Assembly: GCA_003508835.1 (NCBI GenBank)
Contig: PUFA01000068.1
Coordinates: forward strand, 2,542,001-2,606,000
From: Eonycteris spelaea
Lineage: Eukaryota > Chordata > Mammalia > Chiroptera > Pteropodidae
Length of the DNA stretch: 64,000 bases
Direction: 5' to 3'
Positions 1 to 10,650 of this stretch are shown piece after piece. The notes beneath the pieces are model-generated. The model worked only from the letters and a program-made list of their open reading frames with translations. It was not told where the DNA came from and searched no databases. Positions within the stretch are counted from its first letter, which is position 1, and each line of letters begins with the position of its first letter. A program made the position numbers and the translations under genes.

Positions 1-618
1 TTCCAGGAGAGGCTGGGAAATGTAATCTTTTTTCATTGATTGACAAATGCCTAGCTAACTTTTTGGGTTTTATTATTGAGCAAAATAAAAAGGACAGATA
101 CTGAGGGCAACCTACAACATCTGCCATATTTCTATGTCTCTGGCTACTCAAATATCTGGGGAAATCTCTCTTCCAGATAAAGATAAATATACCCTCCCTT
201 TCCCAAGGGAGACAACCTAAAGCCCTTGGCAGATAACCCATCTTGCTCAAATTCCAGCATCTTCTTCATGACCAAATGCAAGTCTTATGTTCAAATTATT
301 TCCCCTCTTAACATACCCAATATACAATGGTAGGATAGGAACAGATAATAATTTTTTAAATCAATTAGAGAATAAGAAACAGCATAAATTTGACCACAGA
401 AATTACAGAAATAGCAGAGTAGGCTTATCCTTTAATTTCAATAATTCATCCCTGGAAATCTGATGTTCTGCAAGATAATGCTGTGTGGGAGCCTATTTTT
501 AAATAGGGGGAAATAAAATGTGTTACATCTCAACACCCAAATTTCTATCATGTATTTAAAATAAAGTAAAATGCCATGTAGAAGTAACAGACAATCATGT
601 TAAAGCGTACAATACTTC
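1..618. other. Intergenic, no recognised element
   Basis: A+T-rich intergenic DNA. I see no gene, no repeat family I can name and no long open frame. It ends at the first copy of the target-site duplication of the following LINE-1. Confidence 0.5.
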
Positions 619-1680
619 AAGAATAGCATTTTATCAAAAAATGGGCAGAGGATCTTAACAGACACTTCTCCCTAGAGGACATACAAATGCCCAACAAATA
701 TTTGAAAAGATGCTCAACATCTCTAGCTGTTAGGGAAATGCAAGTCAAAACCACAATGAGATACCATCTCACACCTGTTAGAATAGCTATAATCAACAGG
801 GCAAGTAATAACGAATGTTGGAGAGGATGCAGAGAAAAAAGAACTGTCATACACTGTTGGTGGGACTACAAATTGGTACAGCCACTATGGAAACAGTATG
901 GAGGCTCCTCAAAAAACTAAGAATTGAACTACCATATGATCCAGCAATCCCTCTGCTGGGCTTTTACCCCAAAGACTTAGAAACTCATATCCGAGTAGAT
1001 ATTTGCACACCAATGTTCATAGCAGCATTATTCACGGTGGCCAGGACATGGAAGCAACCAAAGTGTCCTACAATAGATGATTAGATAAAGAAGCTGTGGT
1101 ACACATATACAATGCAATATTACTCAGCCATAAGAAGAGATGAAATACTGCCATTTGCAACAGCATGGATGGACCTAGAGATAATCATGCTAAGCGAAAT
1201 AAGCCAGACAGAAAAGGTTGAAAATCACATGCTATCACTTATATGTGAGATATGAACCTAAAAGCAATAAATAAACAGGCCAAAGGACAGAGACTCATGA
1301 ATTTGGACTATAGACTAGTGGTTACCAGAGGGTAGGGAGTAGGGAGGAGGAAGAGGTAGATGGGGTAAAGGGAGTCAAATATGTGGTGACAGAAAGAAAT
1401 CTAACAATGGGAGGCGAACACAGTGTAAATATATATATATATATTATATATATATATAATATATATGTTACATATGTTATATATAATATATATGTTACAT
1501 ATATAATATATATGCTAATATAATAATGTTATATATATGTTATATATATGCTATATATATGTTATATATATATGCCTTACTGTTAACACATGCAGACGAA
1601 ACTTACTGAATTTTGTTAACCAATGTCACCATAAAATAATTAATTAATTAATTAATTTTTAAGAAAAGAATAGCATTTTA
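619..1680 (+). mobile_element. 5'-truncated LINE-1 with 15-bp target-site duplication
   Basis: The body (634-1665) carries the C-terminal end of L1 ORF2. Translated pieces near 690-1084 match the conserved ORF2 tail (motifs such as [27 protein letters not shown]), read in two frames, so the copy is decayed. An L1 3' UTR follows, ending in a TAAT-repeat tail near 1635-1660. The 15-bp sequence AAGAATAGCATTTTA occurs at 619-633 and again, without mismatch, at 1666-1680. This is the expected footprint of target-primed reverse transcription and fixes both ends. The intact duplication makes this one of the younger insertions in the window. It is non-autonomous, since the endonuclease, reverse transcriptase and ORF1 are missing. 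Confidence 0.93.
1427..1573. repeat. AT-dinucleotide-rich tract inside the L1 3' UTR
   Basis: About 147 bp almost entirely of A and T, alternating TA runs with repeated 'atatgttacata' type units. It lies inside the L1 3' UTR, so it expanded after, or was carried in by, that insertion. The tract is self-complementary and could extrude cruciforms. Confidence 0.85.
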
Positions 1681-4490
1681 ATCACCAAACAATACAGTTG
1701 CTCTCAGTCGCTCTTGAAAGTAATAGTTCATGTAGTTTGCATGCATAATGATAAACATATTTACCATGTGGCACAGCAACTACATACTAATAACTAAGGA
1801 AATTTTAAAGTTACAATTAAAAGAAGTCAATTTCTTTTAACTGTTAAATGAAGACGTGAAATTTAAAGATACGTGAGAAGGGAAGAACAATTGTTGTTGC
1901 CACAGGTGCCAAAGATGACAGTGCTTGTGTGTTAGATAGCAAAGGGGCAATTTCAAGCAAACTCTCAGATACAAAAGAATGGAAAGGGTAATCTCTGTTT
2001 TTCCTGGTGCTTCTGTAGAGGCTCCAGAACAGGAAGGCATTGATAAATTCTCAGTGAGGATGATCTGTGCTTTAGGATTGAAAAAATAAAAAATTGCAAA
2101 ATGAAGCAGTTTGTAGTTAACCAGTAGTTTATATTTGTAAATTCCTTTATCTGATATTATAAGACATATTGTGCTGTTCTTTAAAAGAAAGGCTTCTCAT
2201 CATGCTTCCATTATGTTTAAGCGTAATGTTACACACTGTATCTGCATGGGCCATTTATTCTTTTAGTCTGCCTGTGACCGGCAGCTTGACTGGATACTCT
2301 CTTGGGCCTTCATTGTTACTTCTTTTACTTCTTTTCCATTAAAAAAAAAAAAAAGGCTTTGGGGTTCGTCAACAAGGTGCAGCAAAGAGCTTCTTCAAAG
2401 AAGATACATAGTGAATGAAGGAAACTAATCTGGCAATTTGTGGCTGAATTCAAAGGCTTTGAAGACATGCCAAGCTGAAAATTGTTGCTCTTACAAGATT
2501 CTGGCTTTGAAGATGTCAATGGAAAAGAAGGGAAGAACTCTTAAGATCTCATGCAGAGGATTTAACAACACTAAATTGTTTAGCTTTACATACAGTCACT
2601 GTAGAAATGTATATCAGGCATAAGCATAATGACAAAGCATGGCTCAGACTAAGTATGACAATGTGGTGCCTCTTAATTCCAACAGCATTCAGACACATAT
2701 TCCCTTTGTTGATACTAGGCAAGCTTTTCAAAATAGCTACGTATGATTCTGATTTTCTACCAAGTTTGGTTGCAATGTGACTTCACATTTTTCTTCACAT
2801 TATTTTAAGATATATTCCATTTTAAAGTGTAAATATAAATCTTTGCCATATAAACAAACATTTATACTCTCAGTCCAAGAAGGTGGTGCTTCTGCCAATA
2901 TAATTCTCTTTAAAATTGGGAGATTCTTAAAATTGGGGGAGATTCTTACATATCAAATGATAACCACTCCATTTTTTAAAAGCCACACTCACAATCTCTT
3001 TGAGGCAAACTTTCCATCTCAAGCTGAGAGTGAGGGACCTGTTGGAAAATGCCCTTAAAATATTTAGAAGCCCTCTTATCAAGCTGAGAGGGTGTAGGGA
3101 GAACAGTGTTAAATACTTCTATAGTCTTGAAGAGTCTTAAAGCTGCTCCCTAGATTTAGCCTTTACCTTAAAGCAATACCTTACTTTCAGAATTTTTTTT
3201 GCCATCTAGAGAGGCTGGAAATGAAAAACAGCTTTATTTTTTGACCAAAGTTCCTAGGTTCTTTACATTTCCTCTAAATTCTGCTTTAAAATTAAATAGT
3301 TCTTTTCATCTCATCTCTGTCTTACCACACATAGTTTTTTAAAATCAATTAATATTTTCAACAGTCTGTCTGAAATTTTCCTTAATCAAATGTATCAGTT
3401 TATTAGAGATACTTTCTATTTTTCATAATTCAGCAGGCAACAGTGTTGCCAAAATTTCCTCCTACATAACAAGGATTCCTTTTTCTCCACCCTCTGGTAA
3501 GAATTTTCTCACTGTCCGTCAAGGCTTCAAGAATTCCACAAAATTCTCTTGAATAACCTTACAAAATATTCAAGTACACCGTCCTTAGAATTTCCAGTGT
3601 CTATATTTTTTCGATGATGTTATCAGTACTTGTAGACTACAGCTAAGGACACCGTCCTCCTCCACTTCAAACTCGAACTGCTCCCACCACAGAGTTGGAA
3701 AGTAAAAGATTTGAGAGAAAAAAACACAAAATCCACATGTAATCAATAGGAGTAAATACATAAAAAGTATACCTCCAAGGCCAGTCACATCTGTCTAAAA
3801 ATTTAGACTAAATGTAATAACATGCCTAAAAAGAAAAGGTGATAGGATTGGAAGCTATGAAAGAGAGAGCCACTGAGGCAATTCAGGCATATACTTAGGG
3901 GAGTGGAAACTGCAGTGCAGATTTGAATCATGGGTATTCTGGAGGCACTGACAAAACTATACCATGGCATGGATTTCACAAGCTCTATTGGAAGGATGTC
4001 ATTAAACATTTGATTTATCTAATGCCCTTTTTTTGAGAACAGGTACACCAAACAAACTTTATTATTATGGTTTCCATCCAGGCCTGTCTCAAGTGAGAAA
4101 TAGGGCTTGATCGTGGTAACACGGATATCCTAGTTTGTATTTTTTCCCCTTATCACTTAATAAATTGGAATTTTGACTTATACATTCATTTATAAGCTCA
4201 TTTTGTGTCACTGAGCCTATGAGAGACAGAGTCTCCCTTGGTGCGCTGACAAAACCAGTTTTTGACCTTGACAGTTTGTGAGTATTAGCCAAGAAAGTTA
4301 GCTGTGCTGTCATACCACATACACCCCTAAATCTCAGGAGCTTAAAATAAGAAAAGCTTATTTCGTGCTCACACAAAGTCCAAACCAAGTTGGTCATCTC
4401 TTCAGGGCAACTTTCCTTCAAGCAGTGATTCAAGGTTAAATAACGTTTCTCCATCTTTATTGGGTCTTTAATAGTTGCTTTTCTTATTTG
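1681..4490. other. Intergenic, no gene seen
   Basis: A+T-rich DNA with only short open frames that show no recognisable protein features. There is a 14-A run at about 2341-2354 and a small local duplication near 2916-2950 (two copies of an 'aaattgggagattctta'-like unit). The part around 4270-4450 resembles a degraded interspersed repeat, but I cannot name the family. Confidence 0.45.
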
Positions 4491-4499
4491 ATTTTTTGT

Positions 4500-5050
4500 G
4501 CATAATTTTTAGTTGTTGTGCATAGTAATGCACAAGAATTTTAAGTATACAGCTTGATAGATTTTTCCATTTGCCTTCACACTCCTGAGACAATTATCCA
4601 GAAAAAGATGTTTTCCATCCTACCAGAAGGCTCTCTGGTGCCCCTTCCCAGTTAATACACCTGTGAACAGAGATAGCCACTATTCTGATTCCTATCACCA
4701 TAGCTTCGCTTGCCTTTTTTCTCAAATTTACATTGATGGAGGCATACATTAATATATTTTGGTGTCTGGCTTCTCTCACTCAAGAGTTTGTGCATGTTAG
4801 TATGTATAACTATAGTTCATTCATTTTTATCATTGTGTAATATTCTATTGTATAAATACAGCACAATTTTTCCATTGCGGACATTTGGGTTGCTCTAAGT
4901 TTGGGGCTATTAGGACCAAAGCTGCTCTGACCATTCTTTCACTTGTCTTTTTGTAGGTATATGCTTTCATTTCTCTTAGGCATACACCTGAGAGTAGAGT
5001 TGCTAGGTCATAGGGAAAGCTTATGTTTAGCTTAGTAGATGCTGATTAGT
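4500..5050 (-). mobile_element. Ancient LINE-1 (L1M-type) 3' fragment
   Basis: Read on the minus strand, this matches the end of L1 ORF2, including the segment that encodes the 'QPKCP' type motif near 4880-4900, followed by the typical 'ACAATGGAATATTA'-like stretch. Heavy divergence and lack of a tail point to an old eutherian L1M subfamily. I cannot assign the exact subfamily by eye. Confidence 0.7.
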
Positions 5051-5407
5051 TATTCTTATTTTTAAGTGTCAGGGCTTGAAGTGGTTTACATTACTTCTGC
5101 TTATATCCTATGTCCAGAACCGTAGTTATATCTGTCCCACCTAACTTCAAGGGAAGACGGACAACGTAGTCTTCCTATGAGACCAGAAGGAAAAAAAAAA
5201 ATAGATTCAATGAGATTGGTTATGTATCTATCACTGTCTCTGCCAAAAAGACCAACCCAAGGGTCAGGCCACCTGGGAGACAACTGACTAATCTTCTCCA
5301 TTTTTCATCCTTGTGAGACTTCATGACCCTTCCTTTTCAAGTGAATATATGTGCAACTGTACATCCTGTTTTAAATGAATGAGCACAAGCTGGTCAACAT
5401 CACTTAC

Positions 5408-5786
5408 TGTAATGGACTGAAGGTTTGTGTCCCCCCCCCCCCAAATTCATATGTTGAAATTCTAACTTCTAATGTGGTGGTATTTGGAGGTGGGGCCTCT
5501 AGGAGGCGACTAGATCAGACATGGAGTTCCCATGAAAGAGATTAGTGCCTTTATAAAAGAGACTCCAAAGAGCTCTCTTGACCCTTCCCCCTTGTGAGAA
5601 TACACCCAAAAGTGACAGGCTATGAACCAGGAAGCCAGGAAGCGAGGCCTCACCAGATATGGAATCAGCTGGTGCCTTCATCTTGGACTTCCCAGCCTCC
5701 AGAACTGTGAAAATAAATTCTCGTTTAAGCCACCCAGTCTACGGTATTTTTTTTTTTTTTTGTAACAGCCCAAACAGACTAAGACA
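5408..5786 (+). mobile_element. MLT1-type MaLR solo LTR
   Basis: The sequence begins TGTAATGGACTGAAGG and ends GACTAAGACA, the termini expected for an ERVL-MaLR LTR of the MLT1 group. Internal landmarks of the family are present: 'CAAATTCATATGTTGAAAT', 'GAACCAGGAAGC' and 'CCTCCAGAACTGTGA', then the AATAAA polyadenylation signal near 5712. No internal retroviral coding region adjoins it, so it is a solo LTR. A run of 12 C at 5431-5442 has expanded near its 5' end. Confidence 0.88.
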
Positions 5787-5807
5787 CATTTAAATTTTTA
5801 GTAAAAC

Positions 5808-6145
5808 TCCATCTCATTGTAAGCTCCTTGAAGCAAAATCTATTGCCGATTGTTCTGTTATTTTCTATACCACATAGCACAGTGCCCTACACATAGAACA
5901 ATTTTAATAAAATAGTAAATAAAGAAAAAATGAAAAACTTGGTGGGAGAGAAATTTTAAAGCATTGTATCTTTTCCTTTAAGAAGAAAGCAAGACAAAAA
6001 TATTTAGAACTTCTTTCTTATTTATTTGCCTGTTTTTGCTTTACTTCCCTAACTCCCTATTAAACTCTCAGTTCCTTAGAAGCAGATTATACTCTATTGG
6101 TCATTTTTATATTTTCCCTCAGCACCTAGAATACTAGTGTGAAAC
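5808..6145 (+). mobile_element. L2 LINE 3'-end fragments
   Basis: Two pieces (about 5808-5925 and 6030-6140) show the L2 3' end layout: 'AAGCTCCTTGA', a 'CACATAGCACAGTGCC' or 'CAGCACCTAGAA' block, then an A-rich end. Highly diverged; named from the order of these blocks only. Confidence 0.6.
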
Positions 6146-7785
6146 CACAATGTTTTGAAGGACAAATAATTGACTCTCATATAGAATTTTTGGTTTATCG
6201 CCCCCGTCTATGGTTTTTAGAAATGGCCTTTTACACTAATATATACATATTAATATATATTTATATATATATTAGCCTGAGCTCAAGCTTCTTATCATCT
6301 CAAACTATTTGTGAGTATGCAAAACTATTCATAAGCTCCACAATTCTGTAATATCTACAACTTATTATAGATCTATGATATGCCATTTATATAATTTACT
6401 TGAGGATGGACACTTGAATTCATGGAAAATAGCCAAATCCTTTTTGTATTCTCACAACTTGGGCTTTGATTATCCTTAAGTTTATTTTTTCCAATAAATG
6501 ATCATTATTTTTGATAGAAAATATAAAAGCAAGAGAGTTCATCACTTTGTACTGTTCTTATCATCCATTTAGAGTACATTATTTGTCCCCAAGCATAAGG
6601 CCTACTCCATCCCTTATCTGAGCCAAGCATAGCTACAATGTCCTATTTGTAGACCATAATGAGACTCAAACAATTGTTCATTCAGGGATGTAGCTACATC
6701 CACAGAATTTGTGTTGCTATTCTTGTGTGTCCTTCCTTGATGAGGTGCCCTTTTTTTCTAACTTTTCACAAGTCCTTTGAAAACCTATACATGATATGAG
6801 GTACCAGCATTTTATTTCTCTTTGTGAAGGTTCTACTATGCTTTTTAACAATACTTTTTTCAATTCTTGTTCTTAAAACAACTATTAATGCTTTCAAGGC
6901 AGAAACCATCTCTTGTATTTCTTTGTGTGTCAGATGGTGCTCTAGCAGGTTGTCAGTATAATCTTGTAAAATAATGCTATTGCTTGTCTCTCTGCAATTG
7001 ATAACATCCATCTGAAAAATGGAGATTCACTTTTGCTTAAAGTAATTTAGAGAATCAATATATGTCAAATGCATTAAGTTCTTCAAGACTGCAATTTCCT
7101 CCAAAATAGGTGCAGTATCTTTAGTGTCTAACCCAGGATCTACTACATAGGCACACTCAGCTATTTGCCGAATTAGTAAAATACAATTTAAAGTATACCT
7201 TTATAGTTAAACTTCTATTGTTGGCAGTCTATAGTTACATTTTAATTTGAAGATTCAAGTAATAGGCCATTTATTTCTTTTCCTCTCTAAACGTTTCAAT
7301 ATTTGTTTTCTCAAAGTCTTAAGTACATGTCTAAATCTGTCTGGCAATTACATTCTTAACATATTATAAATATTAAAAATTCTAAGATGACACAGATACT
7401 TTCTTTCTATCAAGGTTCTTTTCACTTTCACAGTACAAATCAAAGGCAGAGGTTTTCCTCATTAAGATTACTTTATGAAAGAAAAATTATTTGCAAGAAT
7501 ATATTTGATGGTCTGCTCTTAATAAGACCTAACTGAATAGTTGAAGAGTTTTGTCCTTACTAAATCTTTTTGTGATCAGTTTTGAAAAAGCATTTTCCAC
7601 ATGGTCTGAAGGACAAAGGTATCTGTCATATGCACCCAAAGTAATGCTTATTTTTTGTCTCTTTTTTTTAAATCCACAACCAAATTCTCTCCATTTTGTG
7701 TCTATTCTCATGATTGAAGATCTCCTCTCAAAATACTGCATTTCATATACTTGTACTCTGATATAAATTAGCAATATTTCTAGAA
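6146..7785. other. Intergenic, no gene seen
   Basis: A+T-rich sequence with a TA-rich patch near 6238-6272. Open frames at 6766-7011 and 7529-7774 lack recognisable domains and homology. A weak L2-like 3' end may lie near 7060-7200. Confidence 0.4.
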
Positions 7786-7789
7786 GTCA

Positions 7790-8345
7790 TTTCAGTAGGA
7801 TCTATGAACATTTTAAATATACAAGCCTTACACAATTCTAATTCTAGGCCTCTATTCTATAGAAATACTGACAAAAAATTTTTCCAAGTATTATTTATAA
7901 GAGCAAAACTATTCAAAATAATTTAAATGTCCATGTTAAGGACATGTTAAATAAAGAAATTGAGATACCTCCATATTGTGAAATGTAGGTAGTTAAAAGA
8001 GTAAGGTAGATCTGTATGTACCAAAACTGAAGGATGTTCATGATATTTCATTGAATGGGGGAAAAACCCCACAAACTATTTTATATAGAGGGAGCTCATT
8101 GTTTTAAGAATAAAAGGCATTTTGGTTATATGTATTTGTATACATGTTTACATAGGCATTGAAAAGGTACAAGAGAATACACAACAAATAAAGGGATCAA
8201 GACAGAGCCCTTACACTTTTTATTTTATATACTACTATATTATTTGTTTTTTTCCCCAATTAGTATACATTATGCTTGCATTCCAACACTTCCTTCTGGA
8301 TTATTTTTTTTTTTCCCTAAAGTTTATTTTAGGTCACGAGTGCTA
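7790..8345 (+). mobile_element. Ancient L1M 3' region fragment
   Basis: The text around 7840-8100 follows the old L1 ORF2-tail and 3' UTR pattern: 'AATTCTAATTCTAGG', then 'AAACTATTCAAAATAATTTAAATGTCCA', then a 'TGTGAAATG' block. It is strongly diverged, with no target-site duplication visible. Confidence 0.55.
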
Positions 8346-8741
8346 ATTGTTCTAAATCTTTATATGTTGAAAAACAGCAGTTTTACTCTCACTACCTCAA
8401 ACTGCAGATAATTTGGTTATGAATAAAATTATAGATTCGAAGTAAATTTTCCCTCAGTATTTTAAAAATATCTCTTCTTTGTTTTCTTGCATAAAATGTT
8501 ACTAATTATGCATCAAGTGCTATTTGATTCTTTCTACTCTGGTAGTTTTTAGGGTTTTCTCTTTATTGGTGATGTTTCACGTGTGTTTCTAGTCATGCTT
8601 CTTTATTTCAATTTTTGTATTATTCTGCTAGAATTTAGTGAACTCTTTTAACCTGAAGTATCACATCTTTTTCAGTTCTAGAAAATTAAAGAATCACATA
8701 TCCCATATCCTCTGGTCTCAGGAAATCTGGAAATTCTACTA

Positions 8742-9483
8742 GACAGTTTCTTAACTTGAGATCTGTGGGTAGATAGAATTCAGGGGAGTCCATGAACTTG
8801 GATGAAAAACAATTACATTTTTATTTTCACTAATCTCTAACTGAAATATCATAATTTTCAACATTTGCATGTAGACAAGAAAACACAGTAGTATTGGCAG
8901 TGTCTGTGACGTTATCACCAATAGAAATCACAGATATTTTCATATTGTATTACAATTGTGGCAAACATCTCAAAAATGATAGTCTACTGGCTGTCGGGTT
9001 TTGTTATTTGTTAATATGTTAATATATCACAAAATTGTAATATTTTAAACACTGCATTTCAACATAATTGATTTCTTTTATAATCTTATGCATTTTAATT
9101 TTATGCATTTGAAGTCTTAGTCTAAGAAGATGCTATGGTTTGAATGTTGGTGTCCCCCAAACTCATATGTAGACATCCCGGTATTCAGTGTGATGGTATT
9201 AGGAGGTAGCCTTATAACCAAGGCCCCAGAAAACTTAGTGTGTCCCTTCTGCCATGTGAGAATGCAGCAAGAAGACACTAGCTATGAAGCAGGAAAAGGG
9301 CCCCCACAGAATGTGGCCATGCTGGCACCTTTATCTTGAATTTCTGAGTCTCCAGAACTGTGAGAAATAAATTTCTTTGTTTACAAGCCACCCAGTCTGT
9401 GGTCTTTTTTTAACAGCAGCCCAATCAGACTTAGAGGATTCCATAGTCTTAAGCTGCCAAAGAGATCCATGACACAAAACAAT
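8742..9483 (+). mobile_element. Decayed hAT-Charlie-like DNA transposon, split by an LTR
   Basis: The left part starts near 'CAGTTTCTTAACTTGAGATC' and continues with the 'GGGGAGTCCATGAACTTGG' block typical of hAT-Charlie elements. The right part, after the MLT1 LTR at 9131-9436, has 'GCTGCCAAAGAGATCCATGAC', the matching 3' block. The two halves read as one element interrupted by the LTR. The exact family (MER3/MER33/Charlie-like) is not certain. Confidence 0.5.
9131..9436 (+). mobile_element. MLT1-type MaLR solo LTR
   Basis: It starts TGCTATGGTTTGAATG and contains the same internal landmarks as the LTR at 5408-5786: 'CTATGAAGCAGGAA', 'CTCCAGAACTGTGAGAAATAAA' and 'AAGCCACCCAGTCTGTGG'. The 3' end is slightly altered. 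It carries an AATAAA signal near 9365 and has no internal viral genes. Confidence 0.87.
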
Positions 9484-10330
9484 GTAAAGATGCCTGTATT
9501 AGATTGATGCTAAAATCTCTACAACCTTAATGCTTCTTAGCTTTTCTTTCAGTTTTGCTCTATTTCACTACCTCTTTGGTTAGATTAGAGAGAATTAGAA
9601 GGCCCCCAGAAAGAGCAGTAGCTTTGAGGTGATGGAAGCCTCAGCTCACTACTCTGGTTTCTCATTTGATCACTGTATCTGATCCAAAGAAAGTCCCTTC
9701 ACTGTTTTTGAGTATCTGTTAGCCTATTTTTTAAATCAGTCCAATTTTAGTAAGGGAGGGAGAAATGATCAGTATGTACTCTGTCTGCCATCTTAAAGCT
9801 GGGGTGCATGTATTAACTTTGCATTTTGATAAATAAGGAAAAGATGCAGTGCTACATTCTTTCTTTATTACTTTTTTTTCTTTTCTTTTCATTTCTTTTA
9901 CAATATGTATGATTGTAAGAATAAATCCTTACAAGGCTCTTTTATACGTGAAAAAAACTGAACACGGTATAGGTAAATCACTGATTCAAAGTCATGTAAC
10001 TAATTAATAAGAGGGCTGTGACTAAAACTCAGGTCTTCTGGCTTCTTCTCTAGTGCTTGCTCTATCTTAGGACGTGTCTCTTTCCTTTCCAGAAGCTAAT
10101 GGGGCCAATGTTATAAATCATAGCCTAGAAAAATCATTGTATTATTTATTTATTATACATGTAATTCTCTTAGCCTAAGATACTGTTCAGTCAGTCGGTC
10201 AGAATTACTTAAATGTGTTCTAAGTGCTGAGTGGGGTGCCAGGAATACAACATTGACAAGACCAGTCCCTACCTGCATGGAACTTACAGTCAGCCTGGTG
10301 AGGGTGATAGGCATCAAACAAGTATTGGAT
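9484..10330. other. Intergenic with one ancient repeat fragment
   Basis: No gene. About 10190-10320 reads like a widespread old mammalian repeat ('GTGCTGAGTGGGGTGCCAGG ... CCTGCATGGAACTTACAGTC'), whose family I cannot name with confidence. The rest shows nothing. Confidence 0.45.
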
Positions 10331-10334
10331 TCCT

Positions 10335-10650
10335 CGTCTCTCCTTTTGGTGAACTTTTCTACTCACCTTTCAAGATATGACTCAAATGTACCTTCTCTGT
10401 GAAGCCTTCTGGATAGTCTGTTGCTCTTCTCTGTGCTTCCACATTGTATGATTCATATCTCCATTATCATCTGAGAATAGGCTTTTCATTTTAATATTTT
10501 AGTTAACAGTGTTTCCTGCCACCCTGCTCACCTCCATCCCCCAATCAGGAGGTAAGGAACTCAAGGGCAGGTTTGTTCTTTCACTTGATAGCAACTTTAA
10601 GACCTAGCATTGTGCCTGGCACATAGTAGGCAAGAAATACTTGAATGACT
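10335..10650 (+). mobile_element. L2 LINE 3' end
   Basis: The full order of L2 3' landmarks is present: 'CACCTTTCAAGATATGACTC', 'TGTGAAGCCTTCTGG', 'AAGGAACTCAAGGGCAGG', 'GTGCCTGGCACATAGTAGGC', then 'AAATACTTGAATGA'. This is the best preserved L2 fragment in the window. Confidence 0.82.
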
